Below are positions 33,840 through 43,400 of a stretch of DNA of 64,000 nucleotides, one piece after another (the first letter of the stretch is position 1; the number at the start of each line of letters is the position of its first letter). A model generated the notes under the pieces. It made no database searches. It saw nothing but the letters and a program-made list of their open reading frames with translations, and was not told where the DNA came from. A program made the translations under genes and the position numbers. Source of the DNA: Micromonospora sp045209745 (GTDB taxonomy: Bacteria; Actinomycetota; Actinomycetes; Mycobacteriales; Micromonosporaceae); assembly GCF_045209745.1 (NCBI RefSeq), contig NZ_CP109273.1, positions 3,348,001-3,412,000 on the forward strand. The letters are read 5' to 3'.

Positions 33840-35114
33840 ATGGGGGACGAGCAGGTGCACCGCACCGTCGAGGCGGTATGGCGGATCGAGGCCGGGCGGG
33901 TGATCGCCGCCCTTGCCGGCCTGGTGCGTGACGTGGGCTGGGCCGAGGAGTTGGCCCAGGACGCGTTGGTGGCAGCCCTGGAACAGTGGCCGCGCGACGG
34001 GGTGCCGGCCAACCCGGGCGCCTGGCTCACCACGGTCGGCAAACGACGGGCCATCGACGCGCTGCGCCGCCGGAGCCTGCTCGAACGCCGGGTCGCCGAC
34101 CTCGGGCGCGACCTCGGCGACGAGCAGTTCACCCCCGACTTCGACGCCGCCTTCGAGGAACGGATCGACGACGACCTCCTGCGCCTGGTCTTCACCGCCT
34201 GCCACCCGGTGTTGTCGCCGCAGGCGCGGGCGGCGCTGACCCTGCGGATGCTCGGCGGGCTCAAGACCGAGGAGATCGCCCGGGCGTTCCTGGTGCCCGA
34301 GGCGACCGTCGCGCAGCGGATCACCCGGGCCAAGAAGACCCTGGCCGAGGCGAAGGTGCCGTTCGAGGTGCCCGGCGTCGAGGAGCGTGGCGAACGGCTC
34401 GCCTCCGTGCTGAAGGTGATCTATCTGATCTTCAACGAGGGCTACTCGGCGACCGCCGGCGACGACTGGATGCGTCCGGCCCTCTGCGCGGACGCGCTGC
34501 GCCTGGCCCGTGTCCTGCAGGGGCTGATGCCCGCAGAACCGGAGGTGCACGGGCTCGCCGCGCTGCTCGAGATCCAGGCGTCCCGCACCGCCGCCCGGGT
34601 CGACTCCACCGGAGAGCCGATCCTGCTCATGGAACAGGACCGCGGACGGTGGGACCCGATGCTGATCCGCCGGGGCCTGGCCGCCCTCGACCAGGCCCGA
34701 GCCGCCGACATCCCACCCGGCCCGTACACCCTTCAGGCGGAGATCGCGTCCTGTCACGCGCGGGCGCGTACCCCGCAGGAGACGGACTGGGCGCGGATCG
34801 CGGCCGGCTACGCGGAGCTGGCCCGGATCGTGCCGTCGCCGGTCGTGGAGCTGAACCGGGCCGTCGCGGTCTCCTTCGCCGACGGCCCGGCCGCCGGCCT
34901 GGACCTGGCCCGGGCGCTGGCCGAGGAGCCGGCGCTGGCCGGCTACCACCTGCTGCCGAGCGTGCTCGGGGACCTGCTGGCGAAGCTGGGCCGCTACGAC
35001 GAGGCGCGGGCTGAGTTCGACCGGGCAGCCCAGCTCACCGGCAACGAACGTGAGCGCGCGCTGCTGCTCGCCCGCGCCGCCGACTGCGCCCGAGGCGTCG
35101 CGCCGGCCCGTTGA
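33840..35114 (+). CDS. ECF RNA polymerase sigma factor, ECF42 group
   Basis: 424 residues, far longer than a usual ECF sigma factor. Sigma-2 spans about 5-85 (AEELAQDALVAALEQW, then GAWLTTVGKRRAIDALRR) and sigma-4 about 120-175 (LTLRMLGGLKTEEIARAFLV and ATVAQRITRAKK). A C-terminal extension of about 240 residues with TPR-like helices (FNEGYSATAG, ELNRAVAVSFADGPAAGL) is the mark of ECF42. These lack an anti-sigma factor and are controlled through the extension, and they are encoded with DGPF (YCII) proteins; one lies downstream (35937-36317). Confidence 0.92.
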   Translation: MGDEQVHRTVEAVWRIEAGRVIAALAGLVRDVGWAEELAQDALVAALEQWPRDGVPANPGAWLTTVGKRRAIDALRRRSLLERRVADLGRDLGDEQFTPDFDAAFEERIDDDLLRLVFTACHPVLSPQARAALTLRMLGGLKTEEIARAFLVPEATVAQRITRAKKTLAEAKVPFEVPGVEERGERLASVLKVIYLIFNEGYSATAGDDWMRPALCADALRLARVLQGLMPAEPEVHGLAALLEIQASRTAARVDSTGEPILLMEQDRGRWDPMLIRRGLAALDQARAADIPPGPYTLQAEIASCHARARTPQETDWARIAAGYAELARIVPSPVVELNRAVAVSFADGPAAGLDLARALAEEPALAGYHLLPSVLGDLLAKLGRYDEARAEFDRAAQLTGNERERALLLARAADCARGVAPAR

Positions 35115-35229
35115 GAAATGTTCGACCGTCATGTCGTATCCCGTGCCGGCCGCTCGACGCGTCAGTGAAAAGCCGGCTCACACCGGCGTGCGAGACCGGC
35201 GACCGGCCGGCAGGGACGAGGAGATCGAC

Positions 35230-35901
35230 ATGACGACGGCGAACGCGATGAGCGCAGGGTCCGCGGTGGCGGGCGTCGACTCCCGGCGTACGACGACCAG
35301 GGCGCTGCTGGCCGGTGGAGTTGTCGCCGGCCCGCTGTTCGGGGTGGTGGCGGCGGCCCAGGTGCTCACCCGCGACGGGTTCGACCTGAGCCGGCAACCG
35401 CTGAGCCTGCTCGCCCTCGGCGATCTGGGTTGGATCCAGATCGCCAACTTCGTGCTGACCGGGCTGCTCGCCCTGGCCGGTGCGGTCGGGCTGCGCCGGG
35501 CGCTGCGCGGCGAGCCGGCCGGCACGTGGGGACCGGCGCTCGTCGCCGTACACGGCATCGGCCTGATCATCGGCGGGGTGCTGGTCTCCGATCCCAGCAT
35601 GGGCTGGCCGGCGGGTGCCCCGGAGGGCGCGCCGGACACGTTGAGCTGGCACGCCGTCGGCCACGGTGTCGGGGCGATGCTGGCCTTCGGGTCGCTGGTC
35701 GTGGCCTGTCTCGTCTTCGCCCGTCGGTCGTCGCGGGTCGGGGAGCGGGGCTGGGCGGCGTTCTCCCTCGGCTGCGCGCTGGCCGCGGTCGTGCTGCTGG
35801 CCTGGCCCGACCAGGACACCATCAGCGTCCGGATGGCGCTCGGCTGCGCTGTCATCTTCGCCTGGCTGACGGCGCTCTGCGGCCGCCAGCTCGCCCGCTG
35901 A
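35230..35901 (+). CDS. DUF998 membrane protein
   Basis: 223 residues with six hydrophobic segments. RTTTRALLAGGVVAGPLFGVV opens the first, and GFDLSRQPLSLLALGDLGW is the family signature between the first two. Function unknown. It sits between the ECF42 sigma factor and the YCII gene, a common set in actinobacteria, so it is likely part of the sigma-factor regulon. ATG 35230 follows GAGGAG. Confidence 0.85.
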   Translation: MTTANAMSAGSAVAGVDSRRTTTRALLAGGVVAGPLFGVVAAAQVLTRDGFDLSRQPLSLLALGDLGWIQIANFVLTGLLALAGAVGLRRALRGEPAGTWGPALVAVHGIGLIIGGVLVSDPSMGWPAGAPEGAPDTLSWHAVGHGVGAMLAFGSLVVACLVFARRSSRVGERGWAAFSLGCALAAVVLLAWPDQDTISVRMALGCAVIFAWLTALCGRQLAR

Positions 35902-35936
35902 CCGTCGTTTCATTGATCACGAGAGGACCGAAAACC

Positions 35937-36317
35937 ATGCGCTACATGCTGATGCACAAGCTCGACGAGAACCTGCCCGAGGCGTTCAACCCGAGCCCCG
36001 AGTTCATCGCCCGGATGGAGGGTTTCATGAAGGAGGTGGCGCAGTCCGGTGTGCTGCTCGCCGCCGAGGGGCTGTGTGAGACCTCCAAGGGCGCGACTCG
36101 GATCACCGTGAGCGGCGGCAAGATCACCGTCACCGACGGTCCGTTCACCGAGACCAAGGAGTTGATCGCCGGGTTCGCCCTGCTGGACGTGCGCTCCCAG
36201 GAGGAGGCGGTGGAGTGGGGGCGGCGGTTCGCCGACATCTTCGCCGAGACGATCGGCGAGGTCGAGGTGGACGTCCGCCGGGTCTTCGAGATGCCGGAGG
36301 GCGGTCAGCCGGCCTGA
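35937..36317 (+). CDS. YCII-related (DGPF) protein
   Basis: 126 residues of the YCII dimeric barrel family. The DGPF motif that names the subgroup is in VTDGPFTETKELIAGF, with the invariant Asp. Genes of this type are the standard companions of ECF42 sigma factors. Their biochemical role is not established. GAGAGG upstream supports the ATG. Confidence 0.9.
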   Translation: MRYMLMHKLDENLPEAFNPSPEFIARMEGFMKEVAQSGVLLAAEGLCETSKGATRITVSGGKITVTDGPFTETKELIAGFALLDVRSQEEAVEWGRRFADIFAETIGEVEVDVRRVFEMPEGGQPA

Positions 36318-36440
36318 TCCAGCCATGCCGTGCCGCCGCCGTGCCGCCGCATCAACATCCCCCGCTCGATCGCTGAGATGAGGCAGTTCTTCACCTCACT
36401 GCGCAGGTAGTCCGCGCCCTGGCCTCGTAGGTCCGACGTG

Positions 36441-36480
36441 GCCGGCGGCTGTTCGGGTTGTCACCCGGACAGCCGCCGGC
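36441..36480 (-). terminator. Strong hairpin terminator
   Basis: A 40-bp inverted repeat: 12 perfect pairs (GCCGGCGGCTGT / ACAGCCGCCGGC), a T-G wobble, four more pairs and a 6-nt loop. It lies 8 bp past the stop of the minus-strand gene at 36488-36871. Confidence 0.8.
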
Positions 36481-36487
36481 ACCCGGA

Positions 36488-36871
36488 CTACGCGTCGAGC
36501 GACGCCTTGGCGGCGTCGATGGCGTCGGACAACTCCTCGGTGTGTTCGAAGCCGTCCTCGACGATGGCCATGTTCACCCCGCACTCGCGCTGCCGGGCTC
36601 GCAGCAGCGTCAGATAGTCCAGCGCGTCCCCGCCCTCCGGCCATGGCATCCGCCACCCGACGTTGGGCAGCAGGTGCCGGTCGGGCCAGCGCTGCGACTG
36701 CAACCACGTCAGCTGCTCCGCGATGTGATCCACGCCGAAGACCTGGTAGACCACGTCCGGCGGTTGACCGACCGGCGACTCGACCTGGTCCGGCCAGTCG
36801 AGACCAGCGGCCGTCGCCGTGACGCGGTACTCCCGCACCGCGTCACGCAGCACGCGCATGTCATCGAGCAT
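36488..36871 (-). CDS. Uncharacterised protein
   Basis: 127 residues, ATG start after AAGGAG. Sequence is Trp- and Asp-rich: GLDWPDQVESPVG, FGVDHIAEQLTWLQSQRWP, VNMAIVEDGFEH. No signal peptide or membrane segment. I do not recognise the family. It is followed by a strong terminator and is divergent from the membrane paralogue at 37020. Confidence 0.65.
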   Translation of the reverse strand: MLDDMRVLRDAVREYRVTATAAGLDWPDQVESPVGQPPDVVYQVFGVDHIAEQLTWLQSQRWPDRHLLPNVGWRMPWPEGGDALDYLTLLRARQRECGVNMAIVEDGFEHTEELSDAIDAAKASLDA

Positions 36872-37019
36872 CAGGAAACTCCTTGGCTGTGGGGGCCCTG
36901 CGCAGGCTGGCCCCGCGGCCGTCCCCGCGTATGCCCGTCAATTCTCTCCTTTCGGGCGCAAAGGGATGCATCGATCCCGCCCGCGTTCCCTGTCACGTAT
37001 GTGACTGGTTGTACCACGT

Positions 37020-38219
37020 GTGACCGTGACCTCACTGACGCGCTCCCCCTGGCGGATCGCCTGGGCCGAGCGCGAGAACGAGCGCCGGCAGCGCGCGTAC
37101 CGCGACGCCACCGACGCCTGGCTGCGCCGCAACGACCACCTGGTCCGGCTCCGCATCGAAGCCGCCGGCTTCCTCGGGTGTACGCAGCCACGCACCGGCC
37201 TGCCGGTGGACCTCGACGATGACGAACTCGTCTTCCGCGTCATCCCCAGCGCCGAGTTGGTCGAGGCCGAGGCGCGGCACGTCCCCGGGCTGCCCACCCC
37301 GGGCGGTCTCTGTGCCTTCGCTGAGGCTTCGGGCGAGGCGCTGCCGGCGGGCCTGCGGATCGTCGACAGTGGCATGGCCGTCGTGACCAGCCACCGGGTG
37401 GCGTTCTCCGGGAGTGAGCGCCGGCGCGAGTGGACGTACGCAGACCTGGTCGGCGCCGCCCACCACACGGACGTCCCGGTCACCCTGCTGCCGGACCACA
37501 GTCGACTTCTGGGGCTGCTCGTTCCGGCCAGCGCCGTGGTGAACTTCCGCTTCTACCTCACCCTCGCCGTCGCCGTGGCCGCCGGGGAACGCGCCGCCGT
37601 CACCGCGCAGCTCGACGCACTGCTGTCCGCGCACCGGGACGCCCGGCCCACGCCGCTGCCGTTGGTGGGGCCGGACGAGGCACCGCTGGCGGCAGTACGC
37701 CCCGACCGCCGGGCGCTCGCTGCTGCCGCCGTCGCGACGGTGGTGTTCGCGACGATCGGTCCAGGCGCTCTGGGGCCGGAGCGGGCCGGTCCGGTGCAGC
37801 GGGCGGAGATCGTGGTTCAGGCTCAGGCGGTCCTCGTCCCGGTCCTTCCCGTCGGGCCGGTGGCACCCAAGGCCAGGGCCGGATCGGTCGATCGTGCGAC
37901 GCAGAGCCTTCCGTACGCCCCGTCGGCTGTTCGGCCGGTGGTGCTGGCGTCCCGCCCGGTCGCCTTGGGTGCGGTGGGACCGTCGATCGCGGTGGCCCAG
38001 TCGTCCGTCGCTCCGGCCCCGTCGGCGAGTTTGCCAACGCCTGGTCTGGTGCCCGCCACGGAGCCGCCTGCCCTTCCGACGCCTACCGCGTCGGCGTCCC
38101 CGACCGGGCCGGCACCGACTGCGACGCCTTCGTCGGATCCCGCGCTGCTGATGGTCTGCCTGGATCCCCTACAACTGCCGCTGCTGGGCCCTTTGCTCTG
38201 CCCGTCTCCGGCGCCCTGA
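37020..38219 (+). CDS. Membrane protein of unknown function, paralogue of 32051-33202
   Basis: 399 residues, GTG start. The N-terminal cytosolic domain aligns with the paralogue through SPWRIAWAERENERRQRAYR, then VDSGMAVVTSHRVAFSGSERR and NFRFYLTLAVAVAAGERAAV. A membrane segment lies at about 235-255 (RALAAAAVATVVFATIGPG). The C-terminal tail is a long Val/Pro/Ala/Thr-rich low-complexity stretch ending in LCPSPAP and lacks the Cys-rich module of the paralogue. No ribosome site is obvious at GTG 37020. Confidence 0.7.
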   Translation: MTVTSLTRSPWRIAWAERENERRQRAYRDATDAWLRRNDHLVRLRIEAAGFLGCTQPRTGLPVDLDDDELVFRVIPSAELVEAEARHVPGLPTPGGLCAFAEASGEALPAGLRIVDSGMAVVTSHRVAFSGSERRREWTYADLVGAAHHTDVPVTLLPDHSRLLGLLVPASAVVNFRFYLTLAVAVAAGERAAVTAQLDALLSAHRDARPTPLPLVGPDEAPLAAVRPDRRALAAAAVATVVFATIGPGALGPERAGPVQRAEIVVQAQAVLVPVLPVGPVAPKARAGSVDRATQSLPYAPSAVRPVVLASRPVALGAVGPSIAVAQSSVAPAPSASLPTPGLVPATEPPALPTPTASASPTGPAPTATPSSDPALLMVCLDPLQLPLLGPLLCPSPAP

Positions 38220-38271
38220 TCCGCGCCCGTGCCGGCTCATGCGCGGTGGCTGGGCTGGTCTGCCTGCGGAC

Positions 38272-38700
38272 TCAGTCCATTGCGCTGAAGTCGGGGACGG
38301 TCAGGGTGCCGTCCGGGCCGAGGGTGAAGCCGGGGTTCCAGGCGATCTCCCAGAGGTGACCGTCCGGGTCGGCGAAATAGCCGGCGTAGCCGCCGTAGAA
38401 CGTTTCCCGCGCCGGCTTGGTCACCGTGGCGCCAGCCTTGGTCGCCGTGGCGATCAGCTCGTCGACCTCCGCTCGGGAGCGGACGTTCTGGGCCAGGGTC
38501 ATTGCGCCGGTGCCCGGGTCGTGGATGCCGGCGTCGTCGGCCAGCTTGTCGCGACCCCAGAGGACGAGGGCCAGGCCGCCGGCCTGAAAGAAGACCGTCT
38601 CTTCAACCTCCTGGCCCTGCCAGCCGAGCTGCTCGTAAAACGCTTTCGCCCGCGCCACGTCCGTGACTCCCAGAGTGACCAGACTGATCCGCTGCTCCAT
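38272..38700 (-). CDS. VOC-family (glyoxalase-like) protein
   Basis: 142 residues with two beta-alpha-beta-beta-beta units: SLVTLGVTDVARAKAFYEQLGW at the start and GYAGYFADPDGHLWEIAWNP near the end, where the Glu would bind the metal. Members include glyoxalases, dioxygenases and antibiotic-binding proteins; the substrate is unknown. A fragment of a second VOC gene lies directly upstream. Confidence 0.87.
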   Translation of the reverse strand: MEQRISLVTLGVTDVARAKAFYEQLGWQGQEVEETVFFQAGGLALVLWGRDKLADDAGIHDPGTGAMTLAQNVRSRAEVDELIATATKAGATVTKPARETFYGGYAGYFADPDGHLWEIAWNPGFTLGPDGTLTVPDFSAMD

Positions 38701-38720
38701 GTTCGTAACCTAACCCGCGA

Positions 38721-38786
38721 TCACTCGGGGGCGTGGCAGACGTCCCCGAGGTTGTTGCCGTCCGGGTCACGGACGAACGCGGCGGT
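38721..38786 (-). pseudogene. C-terminal remnant of a second VOC-family gene
   Basis: On the minus strand the sequence reads AAFVRDPDGNNLGDVCHAPE and a stop (38721-38723), a typical VOC C-terminus. Upstream of it the same frame hits a TAG (38787-38789) and no homology continues. Only about 21 codons survive. Confidence 0.6.
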
Positions 38787-38885
38787 CTACGCGGGGCGGG
38801 TGGTCCGGACAGCCGCCGATCGGGCGACAGCCGATGGATCAAACAGAGCTAGACCAGATTAACCCAAGGAATCTACAATCATCGC

Positions 38886-38899
38886 TGTTAGCGCTCACA
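38886..38899. promoter_or_regulatory. LacI-type operator upstream of the SGNH esterase
   Basis: TGTTAGCGCTCACA differs from the palindrome TGTTAGCGCTAACA at one position. It lies 134 bp upstream of the esterase ATG. The same site type precedes the cellulase (2035-2048), so one regulator may control both plant-polymer enzymes. Confidence 0.55.
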
Positions 38900-39032
38900 C
38901 TCGTCCCAGTGCTGAGGCAGTTGCGCCATGCCCAAGTGACTGTCGGCGCGCCGGGTAACGCCCGGCAGCCGGCGGCTGCTCGGTCCGGCCGGCCCATGCC
39001 CTCGGCCAGCTCGACCAACCAGGGGAGAAGCT

Positions 39033-40148
39033 ATGCGAACGAGGGCACAATGGCTCGCGACGCTCGCCGCGCTCGGTGTCGTGGTCGCCGGAGTGGTGAC
39101 ACCCACCGGTCCGGCCCAGGCGGAGTCCAACGGCGGGGTGCGTGTGATGCCGCTCGGCGACTCCATCACCGAGGGCACCCAGGTGCCGGGCGGGTACCGC
39201 ATCGGGCTCTGGCAGCGTCTCGTCAACGACCGGTACACCGTGGACTTCGTCGGATCGCAGTTCAACGGGCCAGCCGGCCTGGGCGACCACGACCACCAGG
39301 GGCATCCCGGTTGGCGTATCGACCAGATCGACGCGAACATCGTCGGCTGGCTGAACACCCAGCGGCCGCAGACCGTCCTGCTGCACATCGGCACCAACGA
39401 CATCCTGCAGAACTACAACGTGAGCACCGCGCCGAATCGGCTCTCCACGCTGATCGACCGCATCACCACCACCGTGCCGACCGCGGAGGTGTTCGTGGCG
39501 CAGCTCATTCCGCTCTCCAACAGCGGCCAGGAGACAGCCGTTCGCACCTTCAACGCGGCGATACCCGGCATCGTCCAGAACAAGGTGAACGCCGGTAAAC
39601 GGGTGCGCCTGGTCGACATGCACAGCGCTCTCACCACCGCCGACCTGATCGACGGCATCCACCCCACGGCCGGCGGCTACGACAAGATGGCCGCCCGTTG
39701 GTACAGCGCCCTGCAGTCGGTGCCCGGAAGCATCGGCAACCCGGGCAGCGGCGGCGGGCAGACCACCACCACCCTCGTGGGCGCCCGGTCCGGCAGGTGC
39801 GTCGACGTCCCCGGGAGCTCCACCACCAACGGCACCCAGGTGAATCTGTGGGACTGCCACGGCGGTACGAACCAGCGGTGGACCTACACCGCCGGCAAGG
39901 CACTGACCGTCTACGGCAACAAGTGCCTCGACGCCGCCGGCTACGGCACCTCCCCGGGTACCCAGGTCACCATCTACGACTGCCACGGCGGGACGAACCA
40001 GCAGTGGAACGTCAACGCGAACGGCACCATCACCGGAGTGCAGTCCGGCCTCTGTCTGGACCCCATCAACCAGGGCACCAGCAACGGCACGAAGCTCATC
40101 CTCTGGACCTGCACCGGCCAGGCCAACCAGCAGTGGAACCGCCGATAG
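39033..40148 (+). CDS. Secreted SGNH/GDSL esterase (CE3-like) with ricin-type CBM13
   Basis: 371 residues. Signal peptide to about residue 30 (cleavage near AQA). The SGNH hydrolase domain (about 36-235) carries block I MPLGDSITEG with the nucleophile Ser, the GTND block in LHIGTNDIL, and the late block DGIHPTAGGY with Asp and His. This matches CE3 acetyl xylan esterases. The C-terminal CBM13 trefoil (about 245-371) has three QxW repeats (NQRWTY, NQQWNV, NQQWNR) and the matching GTQVNLWDCHG-type loops. Probably removes acetyl groups from hemicellulose outside the cell. Confidence 0.92.
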   Translation: MRTRAQWLATLAALGVVVAGVVTPTGPAQAESNGGVRVMPLGDSITEGTQVPGGYRIGLWQRLVNDRYTVDFVGSQFNGPAGLGDHDHQGHPGWRIDQIDANIVGWLNTQRPQTVLLHIGTNDILQNYNVSTAPNRLSTLIDRITTTVPTAEVFVAQLIPLSNSGQETAVRTFNAAIPGIVQNKVNAGKRVRLVDMHSALTTADLIDGIHPTAGGYDKMAARWYSALQSVPGSIGNPGSGGGQTTTTLVGARSGRCVDVPGSSTTNGTQVNLWDCHGGTNQRWTYTAGKALTVYGNKCLDAAGYGTSPGTQVTIYDCHGGTNQQWNVNANGTITGVQSGLCLDPINQGTSNGTKLILWTCTGQANQQWNRR

Positions 40149-40224
40149 CTCCGCCGGGCCGCGTCTTCGCGGCTCGGAGCAGAGCCACCGGTTAGTCGCC
40201 GCGCCCTCGGCCAGCACCACGTGA

Positions 40225-40380
40225 CACCCCAGCGTCGAGGCGCGCGGCGAGGCTCGTCGGCGTACTCCTCCAGGCGGGTCTTACCTCTCCGCCCTGGCCG
40301 GCATTGGCGGTGCGCTTCTGCTCATCGGCGGCGTGAGCTACGTGATCGGACGCCGACGTCGGTCCCGCTTCGTGGCATAG
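40225..40380 (+). pseudogene. Remnant of a cell-surface protein C-terminus
   Basis: The frame reads TPPGGSYLSALAGIGGALLL, continues IGGVSYVIGRRRRSRFVA and stops at 40378-40380. A hydrophobic helix followed by an Arg-rich tail is the usual end of a surface-anchored protein. There is no start codon in frame after the upstream TGA (40222-40224) and no body of a gene, so only the tail remains. Confidence 0.45.
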
Positions 40381-40390
40381 CTCATTCGAC

Positions 40391-40423
40391 GCGCCCGGCT
40401 CGATGCTTCGTCGGGCCGGGCGC
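40391..40423. terminator. Hairpin terminator
   Basis: 9-bp inverted repeat GCGCCCGGC / GCCGGGCGC (40391-40399 and 40415-40423) between the esterase side and the 3' end of the minus-strand helicase gene; likely ends transcription from one or both. Confidence 0.6.
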
Positions 40424-40468
40424 GATCAGCACCGTTCAGTGGCTCTCCACGGGTGTGCTGCGGATGGC

Positions 40469-43400
40469 TTAAGCGGCGATCGTGCGAGCGGTGGCGTACA
40501 CGTCGGCGGGGAGGGCGTGGTGGAGCTGCCACAGGACGCGCATGGGTCGGTCGCCGGTGTGCGACTCGTACGTCATGGTGCCGGCGTAGAGGTACGGCGG
40601 TGCGCCCAGGTCGCGGTCGGCGATCCGGGTTTCCCGAACGAAGAGGTGCACGGTCGAGCCGCCCGACGCGTAGCGCTGCCCCGTCGTCGACGCCGAGGAT
40701 GTTGTGCTCTGGGACTCCCACTGAAACAGGGTCTCGGTGATGGCCCGGTCGGCGTACATGGTGGTGGGGGAGTAGTGCGCCTCCGACTTGACCAGGGTGA
40801 CGAAGAACAGGTCGGCACCCGCGTCGGGCAGCCACTTCACCCCCTCACGCAGTGACCCCGGGTTCGTCATCCCGAAGGCGGCGCACGCTTCGTTGCGGCT
40901 GTACCGGGCGTGCACCCGCAATGGCACCGCACCCGGAGCGGCAGTCGGCGTGACCCGATGGATGCGATCCCGCAGCACCTCGGCGACCTGCCGCAGCTCA
41001 GTGCAGCGCGCCGGCTCCTTCCACAGTCGTGCCAGCCGGTCGTTGCGCCTGGCTAGGGATGCGGTCGGCCCCCAAAGGCTGAAGTGCAGCATGTCCAGCA
41101 GTCGGCCGTTCCCCGCGTACACCTGCTGACCTGGCGCCGGCGGTCCGGCCGCGACCCGGGTCAGCAGCTCCAGCCGGTCGACGTCGTCGGTGTGCAGCAT
41201 CCGACCGATGGCCCGGCCGAGTTCCCGGTCGTCTGGGCCGGGCGCGGACGTCTCGATGCCGGCGAGCCGGCGTAGGCCGGTCCAGCCGCCGACGCTGGCC
41301 GACCGGTAGACGTCCTCGATCTCTAGGCCGGTCTCGCGGAGGAATGTTGCCAGGCTGACGTCGCCGAGCTGCCGCAGTTCGGCTACCAGACCGGCCTTCG
41401 AGGTGGGCAGTGCCGATCGCAGATTGGCGAGCACGACCTCCTTCGCCACCCGGTCCAGCTCGACGTGGCAGCCGCTCGGCAGGCTCGGGAAGTCCTCGCG
41501 GACCGCTTCGGTGATCGCCCGTCGGCTGACCCCGGTCAAGGCACGCCAGCGCAGGTCGAAGCGGAAGTTGGCGTGCTGCCCGCCAATGAAGTCGAGCACG
41601 GTGAGGCAGGGCTTGTCGTCGTCGAGGCGCAGCCCACGGCCGAGCTGTTGCAGGAAGATCGTGGCGCTCTCGGTGGGCCGCAGCATCAGGATCGTGTCGA
41701 CCATCGGCAGGTCAACGCCCTCGTTGAACAGGTCCACGGTGAAGAGCACCCGAAGCTTGCCGGCCTTGAAGTCCCGCAACAGCCCCGCCCGATCGGTGCC
41801 GGCCCGCGAGGTCACCGCCGCCGCCTCGACACCGTGCTTCCTGAACCAGGCGGCCATGAACTCGGCGTGCCCGATGCTCACGCAGAACCCGAGCGCGCGC
41901 ATCCGCCCGACGTCCACCTTGTCGCGGACCGCCCGCAGCACCGTTCGCGCCCGCGCATCGTTGCCGGTGTAGATCGTGTTCAGCTGCGTCGGGTCGTAGC
42001 CCTGCCCGCGCTTCCAGGCGACCTGCGACAGGTCCACGTCGTCGTGCAGCCCGAAATACTGGAACGGCGCCAGCAACTGCCGCTCCAACGCCTCCCACAG
42101 GTGCAGCTCAACGGCCGCCCGGCCATCGAACCACCGGCGCACGTCGCCGCCGTCGGCCCGGTCGGGGGTCGCCGTCAGGCCCAGGAGTACGCGGGGACGC
42201 AGCCGCTCCAACAGCCGGGCGTACGTCGGGGCCTCCGCGTGGTGGAACTCATCCACGATCACCATGTCGTACGCCTCGGGGTCGACCTCCCGCCGGTGCA
42301 GCGACTGGATGGAGGCAAAGACGTGCTTCCAGCCGTTCGGCTTCTCGCCCGCGACCAGCGTCTCGCCGAAGCTGCCATCCCCCATCACCTGCCGGAACGT
42401 CGACAGGCTCTGCCGCAGGATCTGCTCCTGATGAGCGACGAAGAGCAGCGAGTCTGCCCTTTTGTTGCGGTGCAGCCGGCGGTAGTCGAGGGCGGCGACC
42501 ACCGTCTTGCCGGTGCCGGTCGCCATCACCACCAGGTTGCGCCAGCGTCCGTGCACCAGCCGCTCGGCATCCAGGTCGGCCAGGATCTCGGCCTGATAGG
42601 GGTACGGGCGCACGTCGAGGTTCGAGATCTGGGTCGGGGCCTCGTCGCGGCGCTCGCCGCTCAACGCGTGTCGTAGCCGCTCGGCGTCCCTGGCTGCGTT
42701 GTACGACTCGAAAGCCGGATCGTTCCAGTAGTCCTCGAACGTCGCCGCGAACGTGTCGATGACGTGCGGCTGCTCCATGTTCGAGATGCGGACGTTCCAC
42801 TCCACGCCGTCCACCAGCGCGGTCTTCGACAGGTTCGACGAGCCGACGTATGCGGTGGTGGTGCCGTTGGCCCGGCGGAACAGCCATGCCTTGGCGTGCA
42901 GACGGGTGGTCCTCGTTTCGTAGGACACCTTGATCTCGGCGCCCAGCTCGGCGAGCCGATCCAACGCTCTTTGATCGGTGGCGCCGAGGTAGGTCGTGGT
43001 GATGACCCGGACTTTGCCGCCTCGGGCGACCAGCGCGCGGATGGCTGGCTCGACGATGCGGAGGCCGTACCACTTGATGAACGCGCAGAGCAGGTCGACC
43101 TGGTCGGCGGAGGCCATCTCGTGGTTGACCTCGTGACCGATGCGGGGCTGGTGACGGCCGTTGACGAGGAGGGCGCCGGTGGAGAGCGGGGTGGTGGGGC
43201 GCTGCGGGAAGGTGGGCTGCGCGGGTGGAGTCGGTGGGGCGGCGATGGCGTGGAGCAGGTGCTTGGCGTCGGCTACCTGGTCCTGCTCCGTGGCTGCCTT
43301 TGGGCTCAGGGTGGCGATGGCGTCCGCGATCTGGTTCGCCAGGGTGACCTGGTGGTGGAGCTTGTCGTCGCCGTTGGGGAGGGACTGGAGGGCTCGGGCG

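Noticed and set aside
36316..36465. Minus-strand frame reading SDLRGQGADYLRSEVKNC and onward to a stop near 36316
   Set aside because: The composition looks coding, but there is no start codon or ribosome site and only about 48 codons; possibly a gene fragment, not enough to list.
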